Assembly (NCBI RefSeq): GCF_009689585.1
Contig: NZ_AP018694.1
Location: 5,571,501-5,635,500 of the forward strand
Length of the DNA stretch: 64,000 bases
Reading direction: 5' to 3'
DNA from: Aquipluma nitroreducens
GTDB lineage: Bacteria > Bacteroidota > Bacteroidia > Bacteroidales > Prolixibacteraceae
The notes under the pieces are model-generated. The model was not told the origin of the DNA and ran no database searches. It was given only the letters and a program-made list of their open reading frames with translations. Made by a program: the position numbers and the translations under genes. Shown piece by piece: positions 18,092 to 28,381 of the stretch (its first letter is position 1; every line of letters starts with the position of its first letter).

Positions 18092-20611
18092 TTATTCTTC
18101 GGGTTGAGATTCATTTTCTTCAGATAATTCAATGCTTTCATCCAAAATTTCAGAAGCTTCGTCTGGATCTTCTGATGTTGGAACAATCGTAATTGAAGCT
18201 ATTTGATCACCTTCTTTAAGATTTATCAAACGTACTCCCTGTGCTGTTCTTCCCAAGATCCTAAGTGCTGAAATTGACATTCTGATTGTTAGTCCTGATT
18301 GAGTAATAATCATCAGATCATTGGAATCGTCAACACTTTTAATTGAAATTACCTGACCTGTTTTTTCAGTAACATTAATGGTTTTAACACCTTTTCCGCC
18401 ACGATTAGTCAATCGGTAATCACCAATTTTAGAGCGTTTTCCATAGCCATTTTCAGAAACAACTAAAATGTCGGCATTTTCGTTTTCAACACAAACCATG
18501 CCAACTACTTCATCCTTATCATGTCCAAGGGTTATTCCACGCACGCCTGAAGCTGTTCTACCTATTGGACGAACGCTACCATCTTCAAAGCGAACAGCTT
18601 TTCCTGAACGAACAGCCATCATGATGTGATGACTTCCATTGGTCATTCTTGCTTCAAAAAGCTGATCATCTTCTCGGATTGTAATTGCATTTACTCCATT
18701 TTGTCTTGGGCGCGAATAAGCCTCAAGAGAAGTTTTCTTAATGATACCTTTCTTTGTACAAAGAATAATAAAGTTGTTGTTAATATACTCAGGATCAGTA
18801 AGATTGTTTACATTAATATAGGCCAAAATCTTATCATCCTGTTCAATATTAATTACATTCTGAATAGCCCGACCTTTTGAAGTCTTCGTCCCTTCCGGGA
18901 TTTCATAAACCTTCAACCAAAAGCATTTACCTTTTTCTGAAAACAGAAGTAAAGTATTGTGCATTGAAGCATTGAACATATGTTCAAGGAAATCGGAATC
19001 TCTTGTAGTACTTCCCTTTGAACCTTTGCCTCCTCTACCCTGAGTTTTGAAATCGGTTAATGGCGTCCGCTTAAGGTATCCCAAATGAGAAATAGTAATA
19101 ACCATTTCTTCATCGGCATAAAAATCCTCTGGGTTGAACTCTTCAGCGTTAGGAACAATCTCCGTTTTACGTCCGTCACCATATTTTTCTTTGATTTCAA
19201 TAAGCTCATTTTTGATTATTTCCATGCGCAAATTGATATCAGCTAATACACTCTTCAGATATTCAATCTGTTTCAGAATTTCCTCGTATTCAGCATGCAA
19301 TTTATCTTGCTCCAGTCCGGTCAACTGACGTAAACGCATTTCAACAATCGCCCTGGATTGAATGTCAGATAAAGTAAACCGTTCCATCAGGTTCATTCTG
19401 GCTTCATCCGGATTTTTTGCAGCGCGGATAATTGCAATAACTTCTTCAATATTATCGCTGGCAATGATAAGTCCTTCCAGGATGTGGGCGCGTTTTTCGG
19501 CCTGATCCAATTCAAATTGTGTTCTGCGGACGACTACATCATGCCGATGCTCAACAAAATAATGAATTAATTCTTTCAGGTTAAGCAGTTTAGGCCTTCC
19601 GTGAACCAAGGCAATATTATTTACACTGAAACTATTCTGAAGTTGTGTAAATTTGTATAGCTTATTCAAAACAACATTCGAAATCTCATCTCGCTTGATA
19701 TCAAAAACGATACGCATACCTTCGCGGTCTGATTCATCGTTTACATTCGAGATTCCCTCAATCTTCTTATCGTTGATTAACTCCGCAGTCTTCATTATGA
19801 GTTCTGCTTTGTTTACCATGTAAGGGATTTCAGTAATTACAATCTTTTCACGACCGTTCGGCGTTACTTCAATGTGTGCTTTTCCTCTGATAACGATGCG
19901 GCCTCTTCCGGTTTCATAAGCTTCCTGAACCCCTCTGTACCCATAAATGATACCTCCGGTTGGAAAATCAGGCGCTTTGATTATTGGAATCAAATCCTGA
20001 ATGTCAATTTCCGGATTATTAATGTAAGCAACGATCGCATCGATGGTATCCGATAAATTGTGGGGAGGCATGTTTGTTGCCATTCCAACAGCAATTCCTG
20101 ATGCTCCGTTAACCAATAATTGTGGAATTCGGGTTGGTAATACTGTTGGTTCTTTCAACGATTCGTCAAAATTAGGTTGATAGTCCACCGTATTTTTCTC
20201 CAAATCGGCAAGTGTTTCTTCCGCTATTTTCGATAATCTGGCTTCAGTATAACGCATTGCTGCAGGGCTATCACCATCGACTGATCCAAAGTTACCCTGG
20301 CCGTCAACCAACGTATAACGTAACGACCAATCCTGAGCCATACGAACCAATGTTCCGTATATGGACGAGTCTCCATGCGGGTGATACTTACCCATTACTT
20401 CCCCAACAATCCTGGCTGATTTTTTATAGGGTTTATTAGAAAAGTTTCCCAATTCACTCATTCCAAATAAAACGCGACGATGTACAGGCTTTAAACCATC
20501 TCTTACATCCGGAAGTGCTCTTGAAACAATAACTGACATCGAATAATCGATGTAAGCTGACTTCATTTGCTCTTCAATATTAATCTTGATAATTTTTTCG
20601 CCTTCAGACAT
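18092..20611 (-). CDS. gyrA: DNA gyrase subunit A
   Basis: The 839-residue protein cuts and rejoins DNA in the GyrA2GyrB2 complex that introduces negative supercoils. Catalytic Tyr121 sits in [10 protein letters not shown], and [16 protein letters not shown] is the conserved winged-helix segment. The GyrA box reads QGRGGKG in the C-terminal beta-pinwheel, which identifies GyrA rather than ParC. The quinolone-determining segment is [17 protein letters not shown]: Ser82 is kept, but the residue matching E. coli Asp87 is Gly86. The protein ends in an acidic tail. A good promoter lies about 45 nt upstream. Confidence 0.96.
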   Translation of the reverse strand: MSEGEKIIKINIEEQMKSAYIDYSMSVIVSRALPDVRDGLKPVHRRVLFGMSELGNFSNKPYKKSARIVGEVMGKYHPHGDSSIYGTLVRMAQDWSLRYTLVDGQGNFGSVDGDSPAAMRYTEARLSKIAEETLADLEKNTVDYQPNFDESLKEPTVLPTRIPQLLVNGASGIAVGMATNMPPHNLSDTIDAIVAYINNPEIDIQDLIPIIKAPDFPTGGIIYGYRGVQEAYETGRGRIVIRGKAHIEVTPNGREKIVITEIPYMVNKAELIMKTAELINDKKIEGISNVNDESDREGMRIVFDIKRDEISNVVLNKLYKFTQLQNSFSVNNIALVHGRPKLLNLKELIHYFVEHRHDVVVRRTQFELDQAEKRAHILEGLIIASDNIEEVIAIIRAAKNPDEARMNLMERFTLSDIQSRAIVEMRLRQLTGLEQDKLHAEYEEILKQIEYLKSVLADINLRMEIIKNELIEIKEKYGDGRKTEIVPNAEEFNPEDFYADEEMVITISHLGYLKRTPLTDFKTQGRGGKGSKGSTTRDSDFLEHMFNASMHNTLLLFSEKGKCFWLKVYEIPEGTKTSKGRAIQNVINIEQDDKILAYINVNNLTDPEYINNNFIILCTKKGIIKKTSLEAYSRPRQNGVNAITIREDDQLFEARMTNGSHHIMMAVRSGKAVRFEDGSVRPIGRTASGVRGITLGHDKDEVVGMVCVENENADILVVSENGYGKRSKIGDYRLTNRGGKGVKTINVTEKTGQVISIKSVDDSNDLMIITQSGLTIRMSISALRILGRTAQGVRLINLKEGDQIASITIVPTSEDPDEASEILDESIELSEENESQPEE

Positions 20612-20655
20612 TTACTCCTCCTCTAAATGATTTTTGCTTTAAAATTTTTGATTGA

Positions 20656-20684
20656 CAAAAATACAAAAATACTTTATGAATCAA
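20656..20684 (-). promoter_or_regulatory. Promoter of gyrA
   Basis: On the minus strand TTG (20684-20682) is followed after 18 nt by TATTTTTG (20663-20656), a good TTG-N18-TAnnTTTG match. A second tandem TATTTTTG lies at 20671-20664. Confidence 0.5.
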
Positions 20685-20885
20685 GCGATTATTGTGCTTT
20701 TCGTGGGTAAAATGTAAATAAGATTTTAACAATGTAATGTTCGTAAAATCAACAATTTAAAAGTAATGCCTGACTTTTATTGTGTATTTTTGAATAAAGA
20801 AAATGAGATTGAGTATGACAGTACCAACTTTTAGGAATACTTTTTGTTATTTTGGATGCGTAACTTTATTAATGTGACGAAGCAT

Positions 20886-23414
20886 ATGGATTCACAATTT
20901 TCACCACGAATTAAAGATGTTCTTTCATACAGCCGGGAGGAAGCTATCCGCCTGGGGAATGAGAGCATTGGATTAGAACATATTTTCCTCGGAATCCTTA
21001 GAGATGGAGAAGGCGTAGCTATTGAGATTCTCTCTAACCTTAGTGTCAATTTGTCCGAAATAAAACAATCGATCGAAGAAAAACTAAGAACTGGCAAGGA
21101 TATCGACTCACAGGCCTCTGTGCAATTATTAAAATCAGCTGAAAAAGCTTTGAAGCTTGTTTATTTGGAAGCACGTGCTTTCAACAGTCCCACTATAAAT
21201 ACGGGTCATCTTCTCCTCGCCTTAATTAAGGATAAGGATAGCATGATCAGTAATATTCTGAGCGAGTACCACATCAATTATTATATTTTGAAATCAAGAT
21301 TGGAAGATTATAAGAATCCGGAAGCAAAATCGGACTTCGATGATGAAGATTCAGATGATGATAGTTTCTCCAAATCAGCTGGAGGAGCTGCATCATCATC
21401 ATCTGCCAAAAAGCCTGTAAACCCAAAATCAGACACACCTGTGCTTGATAATTTTGGCGTTGATATTACCAAAGCCGCTGAAGAAAATAATCTGGATCCG
21501 ATTGTTGGAAGGGAACGTGAAATTGAGCGATTAGCTCAAATATTATCGCGAAGAAAGAAAAACAATCCAATTCTGATTGGTGAACCTGGTGTCGGTAAAT
21601 CGGCTATTGCTGAAGGACTTGCTTTGCGGATTGTTCAGAAAAAAGTATCAAGAATTCTCTTTGATAAAAGGGTTGTCAGTTTGGATATCGCTTCAATTGT
21701 TGCAGGCACCAAATATCGGGGACAATTCGAAGAACGTATGAAGGCTATTCTGAACGAGTTATCGAAAGTCAGCAATGTTATTTTGTTTATCGACGAAATT
21801 CATACCATCGTTGGTGCCGGAGGTGCAACAGGTTCGCTTGATGCTGCCAACATGCTAAAACCAGCTTTGGCACGTGGCGAAATTCAGTGTATTGGAGCCA
21901 CTACCCTCGACGAATACCGCCAGCAGATTGAAAAAGATGGCGCTTTGGAAAGAAGATTTCAGAAAATAATGGTTGAGCCAACTTCTGTTGATGAGACAAT
22001 TGAAATTCTGAATAATATAAAATCGAGGTATGAAGATCATCACAATGTAATTTTTACGCCAGAAGCGATTGAAGCCTGCGTAAAATTAACAGCCAGGTAT
22101 ATTCCCGACCGTTTTTTACCGGATAAAGCAATTGATGCCCTCGACGAATCAGGTTCGCGCGTACATATTTCAAACATCAATGTTCCGGATCGAATCGTAA
22201 AACTGGAAGAGAAGATAGAGAAAACAAAAGAGGAAAAGATCAAAGCTGTAAAAAGTCAGAACTTTGAACTAGCTGCCAATCACCGCGATAAAGAAAAAAG
22301 CCTGTTACAGTTGCTTGAGCAGGAAAAAGAAGAGTGGGAAAAAGAACTGATCAGCCATCGAGAAACGGTAACCGAAGAAAAGGTTGCTGAAGTGGTTGCC
22401 ATGATGTCGGGAGTACCTGTTCAGCGCATTGCGCAGGCTGAAGGAAAACGATTGATGGATATGGGCAAACAGATTAAGGGAAGCGTGGTTGGACAGGACG
22501 AAGCAATTGTTAAGATTGTAAAGGCCATACAACGAAACCGTGCAGGACTTAAAGACCCCAATAAACCAATTGGCTCATTTGTTTTTCTTGGACCTACTGG
22601 TGTTGGTAAAACACAATTAGCTAAAGTTTTAGCTAAATACTTATTCGACAGCATCGATTCTTTGATTAGAGTTGACATGAGCGAATACATGGAGAAATTT
22701 TCTGTTTCCAGATTGGTTGGTGCGCCTCCGGGGTATGTTGGTTACGAAGAAGGTGGACAGTTGACTGAAAAAGTCAGGAGAAAACCCTATTGTGTCGTAC
22801 TTTTAGATGAAATTGAAAAAGCCCATCCCGATGTTTTCCATTTATTACTTCAGGTTTTAGACGAAGGAAGGTTAACTGACAGCTTGGGGCGTAGTATCGA
22901 TTTCAAAAACACGATAATTATCATGACCTCAAATATTGGCTCACGTCAATTATCGGAGTTCGGTCGTGGAGTTGGCTTCACCACACAAAATAAGAGTGTT
23001 GATGATGGAGAAAATTCGAAATACATCGTTGAAAAGGCATTAAAGAAAGCATTTGCCCCTGAATTTCTGAATCGTATTGATGATGTGATCATGTTTAACC
23101 CATTAACGAAAGAACATATTCACGAAATTATTGATATTGAATTAAAGGGTTTGTATGAACGTGTTAACTCGCTGAATTACAAATTAAAAATTTCAACTGC
23201 AGCCAAAGACTTTATAGCTGACAAAGGATACGACGCTCAATTTGGAGCAAGGCCATTGAAGCGGGCAATACAAAAATATCTGGAAGATGAAATGGCTGAA
23301 GTGATTATTAGAGCTTCAGTTGTTGAAGGAGATACTATTTCTGTAGGTTTCGACAAGAAGACTGAAAAGATAAAAATCAAGATTTTATCTACACTTCAAA
23401 AAAAAATAAAATAG
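20886..23414 (+). CDS. clpC: ATP-dependent Clp protease ATPase subunit ClpC
   Basis: The ATG at 20886 gives an 842-residue protein beginning [20 protein letters not shown], the standard ClpC start; a TTG 42 nt upstream is less likely. It has an N-terminal double Clp repeat (residues 1-145), a Ser/Asp-rich linker, AAA+ D1 with Walker [10 protein letters not shown] and Walker B LFIDEIHT, a UVR-like coiled middle domain ([19 protein letters not shown]) and AAA+ D2 with GPTGVGKTQ and [12 protein letters not shown]. It unfolds substrates for ClpP. The last 60 nt are copied beyond the downstream insertion element. Confidence 0.94.
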   Translation: MDSQFSPRIKDVLSYSREEAIRLGNESIGLEHIFLGILRDGEGVAIEILSNLSVNLSEIKQSIEEKLRTGKDIDSQASVQLLKSAEKALKLVYLEARAFNSPTINTGHLLLALIKDKDSMISNILSEYHINYYILKSRLEDYKNPEAKSDFDDEDSDDDSFSKSAGGAASSSSAKKPVNPKSDTPVLDNFGVDITKAAEENNLDPIVGREREIERLAQILSRRKKNNPILIGEPGVGKSAIAEGLALRIVQKKVSRILFDKRVVSLDIASIVAGTKYRGQFEERMKAILNELSKVSNVILFIDEIHTIVGAGGATGSLDAANMLKPALARGEIQCIGATTLDEYRQQIEKDGALERRFQKIMVEPTSVDETIEILNNIKSRYEDHHNVIFTPEAIEACVKLTARYIPDRFLPDKAIDALDESGSRVHISNINVPDRIVKLEEKIEKTKEEKIKAVKSQNFELAANHRDKEKSLLQLLEQEKEEWEKELISHRETVTEEKVAEVVAMMSGVPVQRIAQAEGKRLMDMGKQIKGSVVGQDEAIVKIVKAIQRNRAGLKDPNKPIGSFVFLGPTGVGKTQLAKVLAKYLFDSIDSLIRVDMSEYMEKFSVSRLVGAPPGYVGYEEGGQLTEKVRRKPYCVVLLDEIEKAHPDVFHLLLQVLDEGRLTDSLGRSIDFKNTIIIMTSNIGSRQLSEFGRGVGFTTQNKSVDDGENSKYIVEKALKKAFAPEFLNRIDDVIMFNPLTKEHIHEIIDIELKGLYERVNSLNYKLKISTAAKDFIADKGYDAQFGARPLKRAIQKYLEDEMAEVIIRASVVEGDTISVGFDKKTEKIKIKILSTLQKKIK

Positions 23415-23421
23415 AAATTCC

Positions 23422-23465
23422 AATAAAACAGAAGACCAGGTTTAAGCCTGGTCTTCTGTTTTATT
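23422..23465. terminator. Bidirectional terminator downstream of clpC
   Basis: A perfect 19-bp stem (AATAAAACAGAAGACCAGG with its complement) has a 6-nt loop and A/T-rich sides on both strands. In the opposite direction the stem encodes the last phosphatase residues KTEDQA. Confidence 0.92.
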
Positions 23466-23617
23466 GAGGTACTTTAAAGCTAAAAGCGAAATATCATCAG
23501 CTTGATTAGACTGTCCTTCAAATATCAGAATGCTTTTTACTAATCTTTCAACAGCCTCTTCAGCGGTTAAATCAGTCAGGTTCTGAATGTTATTTTCCAA
23601 TCGATGAGTTCCGTAAT
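23442..23617 (-). pseudogene. Duplicated 3' fragment of the SpoIIE-type phosphatase gene
   Basis: The frame encodes YGTHRLENN through YLNKTEDQA, identical to the last 58 residues of the intact phosphatase at 25336-27240. It was left behind by the 263-bp duplication and has no promoter or catalytic domain of its own. A chimeric frame that starts inside the insertion element at 23654 (MESATALNVTSQD) reads into it, but nothing suggests that this makes a functional protein. Confidence 0.88.
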
Positions 23618-25248
23618 CCTGACTTGTGACATTTAGTGCGGTAGCAGATTCCATTTGGTAATAAGGTTTGCAAGTTGGCTATTCATGATTTCCTTTGTGG
23701 GGGATCGGAAGACAAATGTTTGTTTGGTCAATCGGTCTTGAATATGGGTTTCTGTTATGTTCCAGACAAGGAACCGGATTTCCCTCAATGATAATTTGGT
23801 GATTATTTCCAGGTATTTTTCTGCTATCAGAGCGACAAAACAAATCAGTACGTGAGCCTTGATCGCTTCTTGTTTTTGATGGTATATTGGGCGGGTTTGC
23901 AAATCAAACTTACTCATGCGGAACGATTGTTCAATGTGCCAGAGCTGGTGGTAACGGTCTATGACCATTTGGTTGGACAGTTGTTGTTCGGGCAAGTTGG
24001 TGCAATACCCCTTAATTCCAAGCAACAGCCTCCTTTTTTCTATCAATGTCGTGTTGAGTTCTATTTTTTCTTTAGTAACCTTCCTGACAAATTGAGCCTT
24101 CACTTTCAGTGACTGCTTTGCCACCAGCTCTTCGGCTTTTTGAACAAGCTTGTTTAGCTCGTTCAATTCCTTTTTATACCGTTTGAGTGAAAAATCGCAC
24201 ACCAAATAACCGTATCGCGATGGAAAGCGGGCTATGGCACCGTGTTTCCCGTTCAATGTTGCATGGATTTGTTTTACCAATCCAAGTTCCGCATTGGCCA
24301 GCCGTGCACCAACAATGTACGATAGTTTCTTTTCCCTGAGTTCGGCAAGCCTTTCTTCATCCAGCATTGCGGCATCGGCTACAATAATTGGCCGTGTCTG
24401 CGGGTGGGCTGAGGTAAACGTTTCCACAACCGGGAGCATTGTCTTTCCTTCGAATGTGTTGCCTGCAAAAACCTGATACGACAGTGGAAACCCTGTTTGT
24501 GTTACCAGCAGCCCGATGACAATTTGGGGTTGCTGTGACTTGTTGTCCTTTGAGAACCCTTGTATTTTAAACTCATCGGCCTTAAACGACTCGAAATACA
24601 ATGTGGTAACATCGTACAGCACAAAATAGAAAGGTTCATTGAACTTCTGTTGTGCCACCCTGTAAGCACATTGCTCAATATCTGCCTTGTATGCTGACAA
24701 CTTTGGAATATTGCGGTAAATCCGTTGAGAATATTTAATGCCGAAGTAATATCCCAGCAGTTCAACAGAGCGGAGTTTTGAAGCAGGCTCGATAAGGCGC
24801 ATAATGGCCAGATCAAGCAACAGGCGGGGAAGATGGGATAAACCGCATTCATCGAAACAGCCCATGAAGAACCGAAAAGCAAAGTGGTGCGTCACCCCAA
24901 TGCATTCGCCCCTGTCTACAACTAAAAGTTTTTGTTTTTGGGCAGGGAACAACGATAACTGGGCGGTTTGTTCATCGATCCATTCCAATGCCCTTTGCCT
25001 CAAAACAGCCTCTTCTATCTGGTCTTTGGCGCTACCAATATGTTTGCCTACAATCGATCTGTGACCAACATACCTGACAACCTGAACCGCAACAGATCCC
25101 GACTTAGTTTTGACTTTTCGTACTGAATACATACCGCAAAATTAGGCGTTAGTGCGGTGAAATCAATAAATATTAATTGCTAAATTGTTAATAATGTGGA
25201 ATTTAAAAATTGATCTCTGTGGAAAAATCAAAAGTGTCACAAGTCAGG
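23618..25248. mobile_element. IS1634-family insertion sequence, 1631 bp
   Basis: The element has one transposase gene and terminal inverted repeats: CCTGACTTGTGACA at 23618-23631 and its reverse complement at 25235-25248, 14 bp perfect. It is flanked by the 263-bp direct repeats 23355-23617 and 25249-25511. IS1634 itself was named from Mycoplasma mycoides for making long, variable-length direct repeats, so the flank fits the family. One mismatch between the flanks suggests a fairly recent insertion. Confidence 0.93.
23633..25132 (-). CDS. IS1634-family DDE transposase
   Basis: This 499-residue transposase starts MYSVRKVKTKSGSVAVQVVR, the usual N-terminus of this family. The DDE catalytic domain is visible as LYDVTTLYFES (first Asp), PIIVADAAMLDEE (second Asp) and the C-terminal LWHIEQSFRMSKFDLQTRP, which carries the Glu in a YREK-like signature. 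The frame is complete and uninterrupted, so the element may still be active. The stop codon lies 15 nt from the left terminus. Confidence 0.93.
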   Translation of the reverse strand: MYSVRKVKTKSGSVAVQVVRYVGHRSIVGKHIGSAKDQIEEAVLRQRALEWIDEQTAQLSLFPAQKQKLLVVDRGECIGVTHHFAFRFFMGCFDECGLSHLPRLLLDLAIMRLIEPASKLRSVELLGYYFGIKYSQRIYRNIPKLSAYKADIEQCAYRVAQQKFNEPFYFVLYDVTTLYFESFKADEFKIQGFSKDNKSQQPQIVIGLLVTQTGFPLSYQVFAGNTFEGKTMLPVVETFTSAHPQTRPIIVADAAMLDEERLAELREKKLSYIVGARLANAELGLVKQIHATLNGKHGAIARFPSRYGYLVCDFSLKRYKKELNELNKLVQKAEELVAKQSLKVKAQFVRKVTKEKIELNTTLIEKRRLLLGIKGYCTNLPEQQLSNQMVIDRYHQLWHIEQSFRMSKFDLQTRPIYHQKQEAIKAHVLICFVALIAEKYLEIITKLSLREIRFLVWNITETHIQDRLTKQTFVFRSPTKEIMNSQLANLITKWNLLPH

Positions 25249-25511
25249 AAGAAGACTGAAAAGATAAAAATCAAGATTTTATCTACACTTCAAAAAAAAA
25301 TAAAATAGAAATTCCAATAAAACAGAAGACCAGGTTTAAGCCTGGTCTTCTGTTTTATTGAGGTACTTTAAAGCTAAAAGCGAAATATCATCAGCTTGAT
25401 TAGACTGTCCTTCAAATATCAGAATGCTTTTTACTAATCTTTCAACAGCCTCTTCTGCGGTTAAATCAGTCAGGTTCTGAATGTTATTTTCCAATCGATG
25501 AGTTCCGTAAT
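25249..25511. repeat. Right copy of the 263-bp duplication
   Basis: This copy repeats 23355-23617 with one mismatch and starts at the base after the right inverted repeat of the insertion element. It carries the true 3' end of the phosphatase gene and a stranded copy of the last 60 nt of clpC (25249-25308). Confidence 0.93.
25316..25359 (-). terminator. Terminator of the SpoIIE-type phosphatase gene (duplicated copy)
   Basis: This is the second copy of the 19-bp perfect hairpin found after clpC. The phosphatase stop codon lies in its loop, so the stem is partly coding. Confidence 0.9.
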
Positions 25512-27240
25512 GTTTCTTGTTAGAATCTCTTGAATCAATTACCCCATCAGTATATAAAATCAACAAATCATTCATCCTAAGTTCGATACTACTGCTTTTA
25601 TATTTTTTATCCTTATATATTCCAAGAGGTAAACCATGACTCTTTGATAACGTTTGTAAAGTACCATCAGCATGTAGTATGTATGGGAAATTATGTGCTG
25701 CATTGCAGTAATCCAATAATCCTGAACGAATATCAAGTATTCCGAGAAAAAGGGTAACAAAATATTGATTCGAATTTCGGTCACTCAATTCGTTATTGAC
25801 ACGCCTGACAATATCTTTAGATGATAATATTTTAGCATGAGTTTTTATGAGTGTGCTGGTAATAGCCATAAAAAGCGAGGCTGGAATTCCTTTTCCGGAG
25901 ACATCACCAATCGCCACTAACAAATGATTTTTATCGATGAAAAAATAATCGTACAAATCTCCACCGATAGTTTCAGCTGGCTTTAGCATGGCGTAAAGAT
26001 CTATCTCTGGATATTCCAGAAATGTTGGTTTTCCGGAAGGAACAATATTTAATTGTATCTCTTGAGCTGATTTTAAATCTTTTTCAAATTTGATTTTATC
26101 ACTAGCCGTTTTCTTTTGATCCTTTATTAGCAATCCATACTTTTCCTGCCAATCTTCCAAACTATTTACAAGCATCATAATTTCATTCTTCGATTCTTGT
26201 TCTCTATCCGCAGAAGAGGTAAACAGTTGAATTGCATGCGTAATTCGAACCAGTGGACCGAGCATCTTCTTGAATACGATAATATTAATCAGAAATAAAA
26301 GAAGAATTCCAAAAACTGAAACTACAATAATTTTTAGAAATATTTCGTGAAGTTCTTTAAACAGTTCCTGCTCAGGAATTACAATAATTACACTCCAGCC
26401 TGAATTGGTGATGGGGGCATGGTAAAACCAGGCAGCCTGATTATTCAGATATTCAGAAATGCCAAAACCAGCTCCACTCCTGCCCTGTTTGATTTCCGAT
26501 TCGATTTCTTGACTATTAGCTTTAAAAATAGTCGAAGTTTTTTCAAAAATATTATGCTGAAGAATCCAGTCAGAGCGCGGATGTGAGATGTAATTACCCA
26601 ATTGGTCCACCATAAAAATATAACCTTTCTCTCCTATTCGAATTTTGGAGAGCATTTGCTTCATCGCATTTAACGAAATCCCGCATGAAACAACCCCGGC
26701 AATCTGATTGCTTTCAGGATAATATATTGGCAATTTGTATGAAACAAATAAATGTGAAGAATCCGTTTTGGAATATGATGGGCTAGTCCAAACTCCTTGG
26801 CTTAATTTTGTATTTCCAGATTTCAGATCGCGAATAAATTGATCAGTAGCTAAACTATCAGGATTACAGCTATCCTGACCTTCCTTGCTTGAAAAAAAAC
26901 TCAAAAGATGTTTTGTGCTCTTTTCAATTAACTGAACATGAATACATTCAATAATACTATTAGATTTGAGAACCTGCCGAAGAAAAAGATCCAGATCGTT
27001 ATTCCTATAATAATATAAAGCCTGGGCTGATACGTTTCGTGCAATCTCTTCGGTTCCTACAGAAACTCTGGAAATCCTTGAAATGACCATATTACTCTGA
27101 TTAACAGCGCCATCTTCAATTTTCTTTACCAACACCTCCTTACTTAAGTGATAATTGATGTATACTATAGATGCGATAATAACAATCGCAATGGTAGTTA
27201 TCTGTGAATTTAAAAGATAGGAGATTCCTCGCTGCTTCAT
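25336..27240 (-). CDS. Membrane sensor with Cache domain and SpoIIE/PP2C serine phosphatase domain
   Basis: The 634-residue protein has a membrane helix at about residues 10-28, an extracytoplasmic Cache sensor (to about 295; MKQMLSKIRIGEKGYIFMVD is typical), a second helix (about 302-325), a HAMP-like linker and helical segment, and a C-terminal PP2C domain. The metal-binding Asp motifs are GGDLYDYF, IGDVSGKGIPASLF, LYTDGVIDS and ADDISLLAL. Such proteins dephosphorylate anti-sigma-factor antagonists in partner-switching. No partner gene lies next to it. The gene is intact despite the adjacent insertion. Confidence 0.92.
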   Translation of the reverse strand: MKQRGISYLLNSQITTIAIVIIASIVYINYHLSKEVLVKKIEDGAVNQSNMVISRISRVSVGTEEIARNVSAQALYYYRNNDLDLFLRQVLKSNSIIECIHVQLIEKSTKHLLSFFSSKEGQDSCNPDSLATDQFIRDLKSGNTKLSQGVWTSPSYSKTDSSHLFVSYKLPIYYPESNQIAGVVSCGISLNAMKQMLSKIRIGEKGYIFMVDQLGNYISHPRSDWILQHNIFEKTSTIFKANSQEIESEIKQGRSGAGFGISEYLNNQAAWFYHAPITNSGWSVIIVIPEQELFKELHEIFLKIIVVSVFGILLLFLINIIVFKKMLGPLVRITHAIQLFTSSADREQESKNEIMMLVNSLEDWQEKYGLLIKDQKKTASDKIKFEKDLKSAQEIQLNIVPSGKPTFLEYPEIDLYAMLKPAETIGGDLYDYFFIDKNHLLVAIGDVSGKGIPASLFMAITSTLIKTHAKILSSKDIVRRVNNELSDRNSNQYFVTLFLGILDIRSGLLDYCNAAHNFPYILHADGTLQTLSKSHGLPLGIYKDKKYKSSSIELRMNDLLILYTDGVIDSRDSNKKHYGTHRLENNIQNLTDLTAEEAVERLVKSILIFEGQSNQADDISLLALKYLNKTEDQA

Positions 27241-27351
27241 TTTATCCGGAATTTAGCTTACCTAATATAGTAAAAAGTTAGTTGAATGCAGTCGGGCAAA
27301 GAACTAAAAAAGGTTAAAGATGAAACTTTCTATTCCTGAAGGACAACAAAA

Positions 27352-27378
27352 AAGGCCGATACAAATGTAACCGGCCTT
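27352..27378 (-). terminator. Terminator of fabG
   Basis: AAGGCCG (27352-27358) pairs with CGGCCTT (27372-27378). On the minus strand the stem is followed by a run of T residues, 27 nt past the fabG stop. Confidence 0.75.
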
Positions 27379-27404
27379 AATTATATCGAATTTGTCTCGT
27401 TTTT

Positions 27405-28151
27405 CTACGTATTCATTGCACCACAAACGTTGATGACTTGTCCACTAACATATGACGAAAGGTCGGATGCAAGGAACAGTGCTACTTTAGCAACCTCTTC
27501 AGGTGTGCCACCTCGTTTCATAGGAATGTTTGCTTCCCATTGTTTACGTGCATCTTCAGGAATTTTAGCTGTCATTTCGGTAATAATAAAACCCGGAGCA
27601 ATTGCATTCGACCGAATTCCACGCGACCCTAATTCTTTAGCGATAGATTTGGTAAAACCAATAATTCCTGCCTTTGAAGCCGAATAGTTTGATTGACCAG
27701 CATTTCCACTGACACCTACTACCGAGCTCATGTTAACTATTGAGCCAGATTTTTGTTTCAGCATAATTTTTTGTGCGGCTTTTGTGAAATTAAAAACTGA
27801 TTTCAGGTTCACATTAATCACAGCATCCCATTGATCTTCAGTCATACGCATTAGCAAGGTATCTTTCGTAATACCAGCATTATTCACCAATGCATCAATC
27901 GCGCCAAAATCGGCTACAATTTCGTTCACCACCCGATCAGTATCTTCAAAATTAGCTGCATTCGATGCATATCCTTTGGCTTTTACACCAAGAGCTACCA
28001 ATTCAGCTTCTGTGTTTTTCATGTTTTCGTCTTCAAAAAGATCGGTGAAGGCGATGTTGCAACCTTCTTCAGCAAATTTGATGGCAATTGCTTTTCCAAT
28101 GCCTCTGGATGCGCCAGTAATTATGGCCGTTTTTCCTTCAAGAAGTTTCAT
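27405..28151 (-). CDS. fabG: 3-oxoacyl-[acyl-carrier-protein] reductase
   Basis: This 248-residue short-chain dehydrogenase has the NADPH-binding GASRGIGKAIA at residues 14-24, NNAG at about 90, catalytic Ser in VNMSSVVG and YSASKAG with the Tyr/Lys pair. The C-terminal GQVINVCGAMNT is typical of FabG. It reduces 3-oxoacyl-ACP in fatty-acid elongation. It stands as a single gene with its own terminator and a likely -7 element (TACTTTTG, minus strand, 28197-28190). Confidence 0.93.
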   Translation of the reverse strand: MKLLEGKTAIITGASRGIGKAIAIKFAEEGCNIAFTDLFEDENMKNTEAELVALGVKAKGYASNAANFEDTDRVVNEIVADFGAIDALVNNAGITKDTLLMRMTEDQWDAVINVNLKSVFNFTKAAQKIMLKQKSGSIVNMSSVVGVSGNAGQSNYSASKAGIIGFTKSIAKELGSRGIRSNAIAPGFIITEMTAKIPEDARKQWEANIPMKRGGTPEEVAKVALFLASDLSSYVSGQVINVCGAMNT

Positions 28152-28189
28152 GTTAAAGTATTTGATTTATGAATTTTCGAATTACCCGC

Positions 28190-28197
28190 AAAAGTAA
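28190..28197 (-). promoter_or_regulatory. Probable -7 promoter element of fabG
   Basis: The minus strand reads TACTTTTG, a TAnnTTTG match 39 nt upstream of the start codon. No convincing -33 box was seen. Confidence 0.4.
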
Positions 28198-28330
28198 CAA
28201 AATATGCTGAATTGATAATTTTAAGCCTCTTTTATCAACTATTTCAGGTCTAATCACCTGAAATGAAATGGAACTTTTAACCGGTATTTTCGAAATCTCA
28301 ACCGGCAATTATTTATAAAAATTAAAGTGC

Positions 28331-28338
28331 TATTTTTG
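28331..28338 (+). promoter_or_regulatory. Probable -7 promoter element of the DUF4422 gene
   Basis: TATTTTTG fits TAnnTTTG and would give a leader of about 37 nt before the ATG at 28382. Confidence 0.4.
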
Positions 28339-28381
28339 GCTGAATATAAAATTACCTCCGCACAACTATTTAAATTGTACA

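Larger units (their letters stand above)
23355..23617. repeat. Left copy of 263-bp direct duplication flanking an IS1634-family element
   Basis: This segment (the last 60 nt of clpC, the shared terminator and the last part of the phosphatase reading frame) is repeated at 25249-25511. I counted one difference (cttcAgcgg against cttcTgcgg). The copies end exactly at the two ends of the insertion element, so the segment is best read as a very long target-site duplication. Confidence 0.93.

Noticed and set aside
23442-23654. 70-codon frame that could be called a separate small gene
   Set aside because: It is a chimera of the left end of the insertion element and the duplicated 3' end of the phosphatase gene, better described as a pseudogene fragment.
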